From Lachnoclostridium sp. UBA933 (GTDB lineage Bacteria; Bacillota; Clostridia; Lachnospirales; Lachnospiraceae): a stretch of DNA of 6,331 bases. Numbering within the stretch: the stretch's first letter is position 1; each line of letters opens with the position of its first letter. Shown in pieces: positions 1-5,572 of the stretch. The translations under genes and the position numbers were made by a program. A model generated the notes under the pieces. It saw only the letters and a list, made by a program, of their open reading frames with translations. It was not told where the DNA came from and did no database searches. The stretch spans positions 12,072-18,402 of the forward strand of contig DBDL01000175.1 in assembly GCA_002293545.1 (NCBI GenBank), in the 5' to 3' direction.

Positions 1-1015
1 AAGAGGAACGGATATCTTATGTGAAGTGAAAAATGACGGAAGTCTTTCAAATCATAAAGGAATCAATATTCCGGGGATTCATTTATCGCTTCCTTATCTT
101 AGTGAATCCGACAAAGAGGATATTTTATTTGGAATCAAGCATGATTTTGATTTTGTAGCCGCCTCCTTTGTCAGGACGGCGAAAGACGCCAAAGAACTCA
201 GGCATTTTATGAACCAAAACGGAGGCGAAAATATTCATATCATTGCCAAGCTTGAAAATCGGCAGGGTGTGGATAACGTAGATGAAATTATCCAGGCAGT
301 GGAAGGGGTTATGGTTGCCCGCGGCGATTTGGGTGTGGAAATTCCGGTAGAGGAGGTACCGGTAATCCAAAAGTTAATTATCAAAAAGGCATATCGGGCA
401 GGACTGCCTGTTATTACGGCAACGCAGATGCTTGAGTCAATGATAGTCAACCCGCGGCCGACACGGGCGGAAGCCAACGATGTGGCAAATGCCATTTATG
501 ACGGAACGAGCGCCATTATGTTGTCGGGGGAAACAGCAGCAGGCAAGTACCCGAAGGAAACCTTGAAAATGATGACCCATATTGCAGAGCGGACCGAAGC
601 GGATATTGACTACCGGAAACGATTTGCCGCATACGAAAGAAAAGCGAATCCGAATGTGGCTGATGCGATTTCACATGCAACATGTACGACCGCGCACGAT
701 TTGAATGCAAAAGTGATCATTACGGTATCGGAGTCCGGAACATCTGTGAGAATGGTTTCAAGATACCGCCCAAGCTGTGATATTATCGGGGCATCTACAT
801 CGCTTAAGGTGTTTCGTCAAATTAATATGAGTTGGGGAGTGAAGCCGATATTGCTCCAGGAATGTACAGATGTCTTTGAGCTATTTGATTATGCCGTGAT
901 TTCATCCAAGGTTACGATGCAGCTTAAAAAGGGAGATATTGCGGTGCTGACTTCAGGTGTGCCGATTGGACAGTCGGGGACTACCAATATGATAAAGGTG
1001 GAGGTTATTGATTGA
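1..1015 (+). CDS. pyk: Pyruvate kinase, 3' part (5' end outside window)
   Basis: Pyruvate kinase transfers phosphate from phosphoenolpyruvate to ADP in the last step of glycolysis, in the cytoplasm. The reading frame is open from the window edge (first whole codon at 2), so the GTG at 26 is an internal valine and not a start. About 337 residues are visible. Numbering from codon 26, the family signature IIAKLENRQGV lies at residues 72-82, with K75 as the catalytic lysine. E77 and D101 (in VARGDLGVEIP) are the divalent-metal ligands. TATQMLESM at 131-139 and the NPRPTRAEANDVANAI stretch at 142-157 are also typical. The C-terminal regulatory alpha/beta domain runs from about 210 to 329 and ends in GQSGTTNMIKVEVID. 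There is no appended PEP-utiliser (swivelling) domain of the Bacillus kind, so the whole protein was probably about 475 residues. No convincing intrinsic terminator follows the stop. The identification is certain; only the N-terminal part is missing. Confidence 0.97.
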   Translation, partial: RGTDILCEVKNDGSLSNHKGINIPGIHLSLPYLSESDKEDILFGIKHDFDFVAASFVRTAKDAKELRHFMNQNGGENIHIIAKLENRQGVDNVDEIIQAVEGVMVARGDLGVEIPVEEVPVIQKLIIKKAYRAGLPVITATQMLESMIVNPRPTRAEANDVANAIYDGTSAIMLSGETAAGKYPKETLKMMTHIAERTEADIDYRKRFAAYERKANPNVADAISHATCTTAHDLNAKVIITVSESGTSVRMVSRYRPSCDIIGASTSLKVFRQINMSWGVKPILLQECTDVFELFDYAVISSKVTMQLKKGDIAVLTSGVPIGQSGTTNMIKVEVID

Positions 1016-1306
1016 TTTTGTGTGGTGAAAGGGGACAAAAAGCAGATATTCTGCCGAATATCACGCAGAAGAACAGGAAGAATTTTGATAAGACGCAATA
1101 TATCCTCAATTCCGGCTGCGGCTTAACGAGCAGGGCTTGGGACTTCGGTTGGAGATTGCGGAGGATATGGCGGACGTTTACATTGAAAAGGACAAGTTTA
1201 CCAGGGTAATTGGCAACCTCTTGTCCAGATTATGAGTCTGCGATGAGGGGCGGTAAGTGAATCTATATGCGCCTTATTCTCCCCTCAATATAAATCCAAA
1301 AAGAGC
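1016..1306. other. Intergenic stretch without an intact gene
   Basis: Roughly 290 bases between the pyruvate kinase stop and the tetR promoter hold no intact gene. A perfect 7-bp inverted repeat, GATATTC (1045-1051) and GAATATC (1056-1062) with a 4-nt loop, lies 30 bases after the pyk stop but is not followed by a T run. A histidine-kinase remnant occupies about 1092-1235. A second imperfect hairpin pairs GAGGGG (1245-1250) with CCCCTC (1281-1286), with further interrupted pairing inside (1252-1257 with 1273-1279), and again has no U tract. Either hairpin could slow or stop transcription from pyk, but neither is a classical terminator. The 65-codon open frame at 1012-1209 resembles nothing I recognise. 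Confidence 0.5.
1092..1235 (+). pseudogene. Remnant of a sensor histidine kinase
   Basis: Between in-frame stops at 1089-1091 and 1233-1235, the forward frame encodes about 47 residues with no start codon or ribosome binding site of its own. It reads through RLNEQGLGLRLEIAEDM and then DVYIEKDKFTRVIGNLLS. This matches the segment joining the HisKA and HATPase_c domains of sensor kinases, ending at the N-box, where intact proteins continue roughly as NLLSNAIKY. Here the frame runs into RL and a stop right at the N-box, so the ATP-binding site and everything after it are gone. Stops at 1086-1091 cut off the dimerisation and phosphoacceptor part. No matching kinase or response regulator is visible nearby. 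What is seen is the peptide similarity and the stops. That it is the relic of a deleted two-component system is inferred. A chance resemblance is possible but unlikely over about 40 residues. Confidence 0.5.
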
Positions 1307-1335
1307 TTGACATTCGGACTAAAAACGAATATCCT
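1307..1335 (+). promoter_or_regulatory. Sigma-A-type promoter of tetR
   Basis: A perfect -35 TTGACA (1307-1312) is followed by a 17-bp spacer and the -10 TATCCT (1330-1335), which matches TATAAT at four of six positions. Transcription would start near 1341-1343, inside the TetR-type operator that follows. An imperfect dyad, GACATTCG (1309-1316) and CGAATATC (1326-1333), overlaps both promoter elements. The leader to the tetR start would be about 150 nt. Confidence 0.72.
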
Positions 1336-1340
1336 ATATA

Positions 1341-1359
1341 TAGACCAACCGTCAGTTTA
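1341..1359 (+). promoter_or_regulatory. TetR-type operator, copy 1 (tetR promoter)
   Basis: The site TAGACCAACCGTCAGTTTA begins 5 bp after the -10 and covers the expected transcription start. It contains the imperfect dyad ACCAAC-C-GTCAGT (1344-1356), in which four of six pairs are complementary. It matches a site in front of the MFS gene (2226-2244) at 16 of 19 positions. Placement, dyad and duplication fit binding by the adjacent TetR-family repressor, giving autoregulation. The assignment to this repressor is inferred. Confidence 0.65.
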
Positions 1360-1374
1360 TAAATAAGGTAATTA

Positions 1375-1399
1375 GTGTGAAATAAAAAACATTTCACAC
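1375..1399. repeat. Perfect 9-bp inverted repeat in tetR leader
   Basis: GTGTGAAAT (1375-1383) and ATTTCACAC (1391-1399) are perfect reverse complements separated by a 7-nt A-rich loop. The element lies about 33 bp after the expected transcription start of tetR. In RNA it forms a stable hairpin; in DNA it could be an operator for a second regulator. It is not followed by a T tract, so it is not an ordinary terminator. Confidence 0.7.
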
Positions 1400-1405
1400 G
1401 TCGAA

Positions 1406-1454
1406 TTTGTGCTTGCGCAAAAATATCGAGTAATTATGCGCAAAAAACGTGCGC
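1406..1454. repeat. Two further small hairpins with repeated TGCGCAAAAA
   Basis: TTTGTGC (1406-1412) can pair with GCGCAAA (1415-1421) with one G-T wobble. GCGCA (1438-1442) can pair with TGCGC (1450-1454) around a 7-nt loop. The 10-mer TGCGCAAAAA occurs twice, at 1414-1423 and 1437-1446, starting 23 bp apart (about two helical turns). The role is unknown. The spacing would suit two protein molecules bound on the same face of the DNA, or the elements could simply be leader RNA structure. Confidence 0.4.
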
Positions 1455-1470
1455 GGGAATGGAGAGTATA

Positions 1471-1506
1471 ATGAAAAAAGGAGTGCTTGACAATGAGAAG
1501 ACATAA
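1471..1506 (+). CDS. Possible 11-codon leader peptide overlapping the tetR start
   Basis: An ATG at 1471 opens a frame encoding MKKGVLDNEKT and stops at 1504-1506, just inside tetR but in another frame. GGAG (1461-1464) lies 6 nt before this ATG, which is an acceptable ribosome binding site. If translated, ribosomes would cross the tetR Shine-Dalgarno (1478-1483) and finish 11 nt past the tetR start codon, so the frame could tune tetR translation. The frame is very short and may be accidental. Confidence 0.22.
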   Translation: MKKGVLDNEKT

Positions 1507-2143
1507 AGAGCCTGAAATAAGAAGAAATGAGCTCTTAGAAGCGGCGCAGAGGTTGTTCTTGGAAAAGGGGTATAACAAAACAACCGTTCAGGATATTTTA
1601 GATGTCGACGGCTTGTCAAAAGGAGTGTTTTATTATTATTTCAAATCCAAAGAAGAAGTTATGGATGCCATTATCGAACGTATCGTAGAAGCAGAGGTAG
1701 CGAATGCGAAAAAGATCGTAAACGATGCCGGTATGACGCCATCCCAAAAGTTAAATGCTATTTTAACAGGGAAGGGTCTGAGTGAAGAAAACAATAAAAA
1801 TAAAGAAAGTGTGGTCAGTCAGCTTCATAGGGCGGAAAACGCAGAAATGCATCAAAAGAGTATGGTACGGACAATCATCGCGTTGTCGCCTGTTATTGCA
1901 AACATATTAACAGATAAAGACGGATATCACTATTTTTCTACGGATTATCCGGAAGAAACGGTTGCATTGTTTTTAGCGGCAGGTCAGTTTATCTTTGACG
2001 ATTCATTATTTCAATGGAATGAGGAACAAAGGACAAGACTTGCGGCGGCATTTATTGAAATGATGGAAAAGACATTAGGGGTGCAGGCCGGTTATTTTGG
2101 CGAGATAAAAGCATGGCTGCACCATATTGGGCTCGATATATAA
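1493..2143 (+). CDS. TetR/AcrR-family transcriptional regulator
   Basis: A 216-residue DNA-binding repressor that probably senses a small ligand and controls the exporter gene downstream. The N-terminal TetR domain spans about residues 10-58. The helix-turn-helix, TTVQDILDVDGLSKGVFYYYF (residues 30-50), has the GxxYxYF-like ending typical of the family, here GVFYYYF followed by KSKEEV. Residues 60-216 are the helical ligand-binding and dimerisation part, whose sequence does not reveal the ligand. The ATG at 1493 is chosen because AAGGAG (1478-1483) lies 9 nt upstream; the in-frame TTG at 1487 would leave only 3 nt. The gene has its own TTGACA promoter overlapped by an operator, which implies autorepression. 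A near copy of that operator sits in front of the MFS gene 124 bp downstream of the stop. The length is normal and nothing looks broken. The family call is firm; the target assignment is inferred from operators and order. Confidence 0.93.
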   Translation: MRRHKEPEIRRNELLEAAQRLFLEKGYNKTTVQDILDVDGLSKGVFYYYFKSKEEVMDAIIERIVEAEVANAKKIVNDAGMTPSQKLNAILTGKGLSEENNKNKESVVSQLHRAENAEMHQKSMVRTIIALSPVIANILTDKDGYHYFSTDYPEETVALFLAAGQFIFDDSLFQWNEEQRTRLAAAFIEMMEKTLGVQAGYFGEIKAWLHHIGLDI

Positions 2144-2155
2144 AATGATTGTTTT

Positions 2156-2204
2156 GTATATCGTCGTCTGAATGATTGATTCGGATATTCAGAGGACAAT
2201 ATGC
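2156..2204. repeat. Long imperfect hairpin after tetR
   Basis: GTCGTCTGAAT (2163-2173) pairs with ATTCAGAGGAC (2187-2197) at 10 of 11 positions. After one mismatch, pairing continues outward from 2156-2161 to 2199-2204 with one G-T pair. The loop is 13 nt. The hairpin begins 13 nt after the tetR stop and could end or slow tetR transcription, though no T tract follows. Its right arm covers the -35 position expected for the MFS promoter, so an effect on that promoter is also possible. Confidence 0.5.
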
Positions 2205-2210
2205 CGGCAT
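2201..2210. repeat. Perfect 10-bp palindrome ATGCCGGCAT
   Basis: ATGCCGGCAT is exactly self-complementary and lies 3 bp upstream of the putative -10 of the MFS promoter. A palindrome placed in the -35/-10 spacer is a plausible site for another regulator. It is short, so chance is a real alternative. Confidence 0.3.
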
Positions 2211-2213
2211 TGG

Positions 2214-2219
2214 TATCCT
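2214..2219 (+). promoter_or_regulatory. Putative -10 of the MFS gene promoter
   Basis: TATCCT here is the same hexamer as the tetR -10, and the operator copy starts 12 bp after its first base (11 bp at tetR). No good -35 is present: the hexamer at 17-bp spacing is AGAGGA. The promoter may therefore be weak or need an activator. The assignment rests mainly on the matching architecture of the two promoters. Confidence 0.45.
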
Positions 2220-2225
2220 GACAAA

Positions 2226-2244
2226 TAGACCGACGGACAGTTTA
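2226..2244 (+). promoter_or_regulatory. TetR-type operator, copy 2 (MFS promoter)
   Basis: TAGACCGACGGACAGTTTA differs from the copy at 1341-1359 at only three positions (7, 10 and 12). Its core dyad is ACCGAC-G-GACAGT (2229-2241). It lies between the putative -10 and the Shine-Dalgarno of the MFS gene, where a bound repressor would block transcription. It is the best evidence that the TetR protein controls the exporter. Confidence 0.68.
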
Positions 2245-2267
2245 ATAATAAAACGGAGGAAATCATT

Positions 2268-3527
2268 ATGACTCAAGAAAATAACACAATCATTACACCG
2301 TCACGCAGAGATTTTATACTCATGGTAATCGGACAGATTATATCGCTGTTTGGTGCCGCTATTTTACGGTTTGCCCTTTCGCTGTATGTATTGGATACAA
2401 CAGGAAGCAGATCCTTATTTGCCACCCTGTTTGCGATATCCAGCATTCCGCTTTTACTAGCACCATTAGGAGGAGCGTTGGCAGACCGCTTCAGCAGACG
2501 TAATCTGATGGTGATTTTTGATTTTACAAGCAGTTCGGTAGTTTTTTGCTTAATCCTCTTGATGGGTACCGGTAACAACTCTATTATCATGATTGGAACG
2601 ATTATGGCAGTCTTGGCGGCAATCAGCGCCTTATATACTCCGGCGGTAATCGCCAGTGTTCCGTTGCTTGTAAGTAAGAAAAAACTGGAGAGTGCAAATG
2701 GAATTGTGCAGGCAGTTCAAGCATTATCCCATACGATAGCCCCTATTCTCGGAGGTGTTTTAAGCGGGATTTTCGGGTTTCGTTTACTTATCTATATAAG
2801 TTGTAGCGCATTCTTTTTGTCTGCCGTAATGGAAATATTTATAAAGATACCGTTTACGAAACGTGAGCAAAAGGAGCATATGGCAAAAACAATCATGAAA
2901 GATATGAAAGAGGGCTTCGTTTATGTTGTAAAAGAGCGGTTTATTTTTAAAACAATGGTAATCGCAGCCGCATTGAATTTTATTCTGACTCCGATTATAA
3001 TTATAGGTGCCCCGATTATTTTAAGGATGACGATGCACGGCAGTGATGCGATGGTTGGTTTGGGAATGGGGATTATTGAGGTGGCAACCATTATCGGAGC
3101 ACTCACCGTAGGAATATTTACAAAAAAACTGAGTATGGCTAAATTTTATCTCTGGTCACTGCTGATTGCTTTGATAACCATACCGATGGCGTTATCCGTC
3201 ACTCCGATGATTTTAAAGATGGGGTTTTATCCTTCCTTTATCCTTTTTATACTATGTTCCGTGCTGATTACCGCAATGGCAACAATCCTGTCAATCTTTG
3301 TTATAACAAAAATCCAAAAAAAGACGCCGGATGAAAATATGGGGAAAGTTCTTGCGATTGTATTGGCAGCAGCACAATGTGCCGCACCGGCCGGTCAGTT
3401 TTTGTATGGCATTCTTTTTGAGATGTTCAGTAAAAGCATTTATATCCCAATCCTTATACTTACATTGGGAATGCTGATGGTAACGGCGGTATCAAAGAGG
3501 GTATTGAGGGAAGAAGACGATGAATAA
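2268..3527 (+). CDS. MFS exporter, macrolide-efflux/EntS-like
   Basis: A 419-residue inner-membrane transporter of the major facilitator superfamily, most like the 12-helix drug or siderophore exporters (the MefA/EntS type), which use the proton gradient. The start is set by GGAGG (2255-2259), 8 nt before the ATG. Hydrophobic segments lie near residues 14-40, 48-72, 80-100, 105-133, 147-170, 171-193, 226-250, 263-285, 291-312, 318-345, 358-383 and 388-408. Motif A, GGALADRFSRR (68-78), sits in the loop between helices 2 and 3 as expected. The charged loop at 194-225 separates the two halves. A cytoplasmic stretch, KIQKKTPDENMGKV (348-361), is typical of the Mef-like group. Both termini are charged and cytoplasmic. 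The neighbouring TetR gene and the shared operator suggest induction by the exported compound. The substrate cannot be read from sequence; a toxic or antimicrobial compound is the usual case. Confidence 0.92.
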   Translation: MTQENNTIITPSRRDFILMVIGQIISLFGAAILRFALSLYVLDTTGSRSLFATLFAISSIPLLLAPLGGALADRFSRRNLMVIFDFTSSSVVFCLILLMGTGNNSIIMIGTIMAVLAAISALYTPAVIASVPLLVSKKKLESANGIVQAVQALSHTIAPILGGVLSGIFGFRLLIYISCSAFFLSAVMEIFIKIPFTKREQKEHMAKTIMKDMKEGFVYVVKERFIFKTMVIAAALNFILTPIIIIGAPIILRMTMHGSDAMVGLGMGIIEVATIIGALTVGIFTKKLSMAKFYLWSLLIALITIPMALSVTPMILKMGFYPSFILFILCSVLITAMATILSIFVITKIQKKTPDENMGKVLAIVLAAAQCAAPAGQFLYGILFEMFSKSIYIPILILTLGMLMVTAVSKRVLREEDDE

Positions 3528-3585
3528 CAGGCTGGCAGGAAAACCGGAAAGGGTTTCGGAAGAATTTAACCGTCCGATAAGATAA
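3520..3585 (+). CDS. Possible 21-residue ORF overlapping the MFS stop
   Basis: An ATG at 3520 overlaps the last codons of the MFS gene (ATGAATAA, where TAA is the MFS stop) and opens a 21-codon frame ending at 3583-3585. A purine-rich GAGGG (3506-3510) lies 9 nt upstream. The peptide is short and charged, beginning MNNRLAGKPERV, and I do not recognise it. The overlap is typical of translational coupling, but the frame could be chance or the stub of a lost gene. Confidence 0.2.
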   Translation: MNNRLAGKPERVSEEFNRPIR

Positions 3586-3591
3586 GGCTAT

Positions 3592-3620
3592 AACAAACTA
3601 AGCTTGTATGACATATCTTA
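3592..3620 (+). promoter_or_regulatory. Sigma-K-like promoter candidate for the DUF11 gene
   Basis: CATATCTTA (3612-3620) matches the CATANNNTA -10 consensus of the late mother-cell sporulation sigma factor K. AAC at 3592-3594 supplies the short AC-type -35 at a 17-bp spacing. Transcription would start near 3627, giving a short leader before the AGGAGG at 3651. These motifs are short and can arise by chance. A competing sigma-A reading is TTTAAC (3565-3570), 18 bp, TATAAC (3589-3594). Confidence 0.35.
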
Positions 3621-3663
3621 TAAACAGGGAAATAATAAGGTATGGATACAAGGAGGATTTATT

Positions 3664-5547
3664 ATGGCTGCAATATCAGGGGTGTTAAGGTTTGACAAAA
3701 AAAGAACGGGAGTATCGTCATCGAATTTGACCGGGATTGCCAATGTGCCTATTGTATTACAGAATACAGGAACAAATGAGATGCTTTCCGTTTATACGGA
3801 CGCAAACGGATATTATGCTTTTACAAACGTACCGAACGGGAACTATCGTATTGTGGAAGCCTACGGTATGGCAGCATCTGCTTCGCCGGGGAATTTGTCC
3901 GCAGCCGCAGCCGGCAGTCCGGTCAAAAGTGTATTTCCCCCGATTACATTTGCAAGTGATCCGCCGGCAGGCGCCACAAACCTAGACGCTGTCACACCGT
4001 CGGCTCTTTTGGTTACAGCAGCAGGAGCAGATATAACCGGACAGGATATTCTGAACGGACCGGTTAAATATACGCCGATCGAAGCAATTATGGATACCGG
4101 TGTTATCGTACTGCCCCCCAATTTGATTACGGAAGCGGATAACGGAACATTTGGTGGTTTCCCGCAGGGTACTCCAGCCAATACCGGAGCAAACCCGAAT
4201 CCGTATCCGGATATCGGTACGAGATTTATCTATACACAACCCAATCCCGCAGGGGTAACCCCGGCATTCCACCAATATACGATTCAAAATATTATGAATG
4301 ACGGCACCGCTAATGTTCAAAACACATGGTGGCGTATCGCCGATCACACATCAGGGGATGAGAGAGGGCGGATGATGGTAATCAACGGTGACGCACCCGG
4401 TTCTGTTATTTTTGAACAGAAAGTATCCGTAAAACCAAGCACCGCCTATCTCTTTAGCTCGTGGATTTTGAATTTAGCCAAAAGTACCGATTTAGCGGAT
4501 CCGCAGCTTGGCGTAGAAGTAATGGATGCAAACGGTCAGACGATATATAACCAAACATTGGGTGCCCTGATTCCGATGAATCCGGATAATCCGGAATGGA
4601 AACAGATCGGGACGCTGATTCATTCCGGAGATAATACGTCACTGACGATACGGTTTGTAAGCATGGGACCGGAGGCGCACGGGAATGATTATGTGATTGA
4701 TGATATTACACTGAATGAAGTTCAGGTGATTGCCTATTTTCCGAAAAAAACAGCCGATACTTCTGAAGTAACGGTAGGGGATACCGCCAAGTATACGATA
4801 ATGCTTGAGAATACGGGGATTAATCCGCTGACAAACGTAGTATTAAGTGATTTCGTGCCGGACGGATTGATCTTTGTTCCGGGTTCTGTTGTCATTGATG
4901 GTGTAAGCAGTCCCGCATCCAATCCCAATACAGGGTTTTCAGTACCGGATATTCTTTCCGGCAGTACACTTACGGTTACTTTTTCCGTCGCTGCCGATCA
5001 CGTTCCCGCAGCCAATCCGACAATAAACCGCGCGTCGGTCGATTACAGCTATTCCTATGTCAGAGGGGGCATTTCGAGCAGGTTTTCAACAAAAACCAAT
5101 GTGGTTCCCATAAATATTATAGTAAAAGCCGTTGGTTTGTCAGCGGACCTGTCAATTGTCAAAACGGTATTCCCGCCGGACGTCTTACCATGCGGCACGG
5201 TGACATACACCCTTGTTATTGCCAATGCGGGTCCGTCGGATGCCGCTGATGTATCGGTATTGGATTCTTTTCCGGGAGAGATACGATGCGTGTATCATTC
5301 GATGGATAATGGAAAGACATGGGAGGAGGGAATCCGGGATTTCAGTTTTGACAGTATCGCGGCAGGTTCCCGGAAAACAATCCAAATCAAAGGTGTCGTG
5401 TGTGACGGCGCCGCTTCTTCCATTACCAATGAAGCCTCGGTAATATCCAGGACACCCGATCCCAATCCGTATAATAATCGGTCTGTCGTATCTGTCAATG
5501 TTCGGGAGAAATCATGCCCTCATAAAGCATGCCAAAGAATGGAATGA
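3664..5547 (+). CDS. Modular DUF11-repeat surface-type protein without signal peptide
   Basis: A 627-residue structural protein. The ATG at 3664 is preceded by a perfect AGGAGG (3651-3656) at 7 nt; the frame stays open 20 codons further back to TTG 3604, which has no ribosome binding site. Residues 4-68 form an SdrD_B/Cna_B-like beta domain (YTDANGYYAFTNVPNGNYRI at 44-63). Residues 70-150 are an Ala/Pro-rich linker. Residues 151-352 look like a jelly-roll, carbohydrate-binding-type domain ending NDYVIDDITL (341-350). DUF11 repeats lie at about 358-485 and 493-614. The tail SCPHKACQRME (617-627) holds two of the five cysteines; none occurs before C510. There is no N-terminal signal peptide, membrane helix, LPXTG or S-layer motif, although such domains are normally extracellular. 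With the sigma-K-like motif upstream, assembly on the spore from the mother cell is a reasonable guess. The architecture is clear and the function is unknown. A non-classically secreted protein is the alternative. Confidence 0.88.
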   Translation: MAAISGVLRFDKKRTGVSSSNLTGIANVPIVLQNTGTNEMLSVYTDANGYYAFTNVPNGNYRIVEAYGMAASASPGNLSAAAAGSPVKSVFPPITFASDPPAGATNLDAVTPSALLVTAAGADITGQDILNGPVKYTPIEAIMDTGVIVLPPNLITEADNGTFGGFPQGTPANTGANPNPYPDIGTRFIYTQPNPAGVTPAFHQYTIQNIMNDGTANVQNTWWRIADHTSGDERGRMMVINGDAPGSVIFEQKVSVKPSTAYLFSSWILNLAKSTDLADPQLGVEVMDANGQTIYNQTLGALIPMNPDNPEWKQIGTLIHSGDNTSLTIRFVSMGPEAHGNDYVIDDITLNEVQVIAYFPKKTADTSEVTVGDTAKYTIMLENTGINPLTNVVLSDFVPDGLIFVPGSVVIDGVSSPASNPNTGFSVPDILSGSTLTVTFSVAADHVPAANPTINRASVDYSYSYVRGGISSRFSTKTNVVPINIIVKAVGLSADLSIVKTVFPPDVLPCGTVTYTLVIANAGPSDAADVSVLDSFPGEIRCVYHSMDNGKTWEEGIRDFSFDSIAAGSRKTIQIKGVVCDGAASSITNEASVISRTPDPNPYNNRSVVSVNVREKSCPHKACQRME

Positions 5548-5572
5548 ACAATTGTTCATTCCATTCTTTTTT
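5534..5572 (+). terminator. Strong intrinsic terminator, 36-bp perfect inverted repeat
   Basis: Bases 5534-5569 are a perfect palindrome: arms AAAGAATGGAATGAACAA and its exact complement, centred on CAATTG. The T tract runs 5567-5572. The stop codon of the DUF11 gene (5545-5547) lies inside the left arm, and the stop of the converging gene (5572-5574) touches the T tract. On the minus strand only three T follow the hairpin, so termination should be strong for the plus gene and weaker for the opposing one. Confidence 0.92.

Noticed and set aside
1012..1209. A 65-codon forward frame overlapping the end of pyk.
   Set aside because: It lacks a ribosome binding site and any family resemblance. 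The kinase-like peptide lies in a different frame of the same DNA.
3544..3559. A small hairpin (CCG-G-AAA, loop GGG, TTTCGG) after the MFS gene, considered as a terminator.
   Set aside because: The stem is six pairs with a bulge and no T run follows.
3564..3590. A third operator-like sequence (AACCGTC near 3568-3574) upstream of the DUF11 gene.
   Set aside because: Only 7 contiguous bases match operator copy 1 and there is no second half-site, so control of the DUF11 gene by the TetR protein is not supported.
3604..3663. A 20-codon upstream extension of the DUF11 protein beginning at TTG 3604.
   Set aside because: There is no ribosome binding site before it, the extension contains the AGGAGG of the real start, and it does not form a signal peptide.
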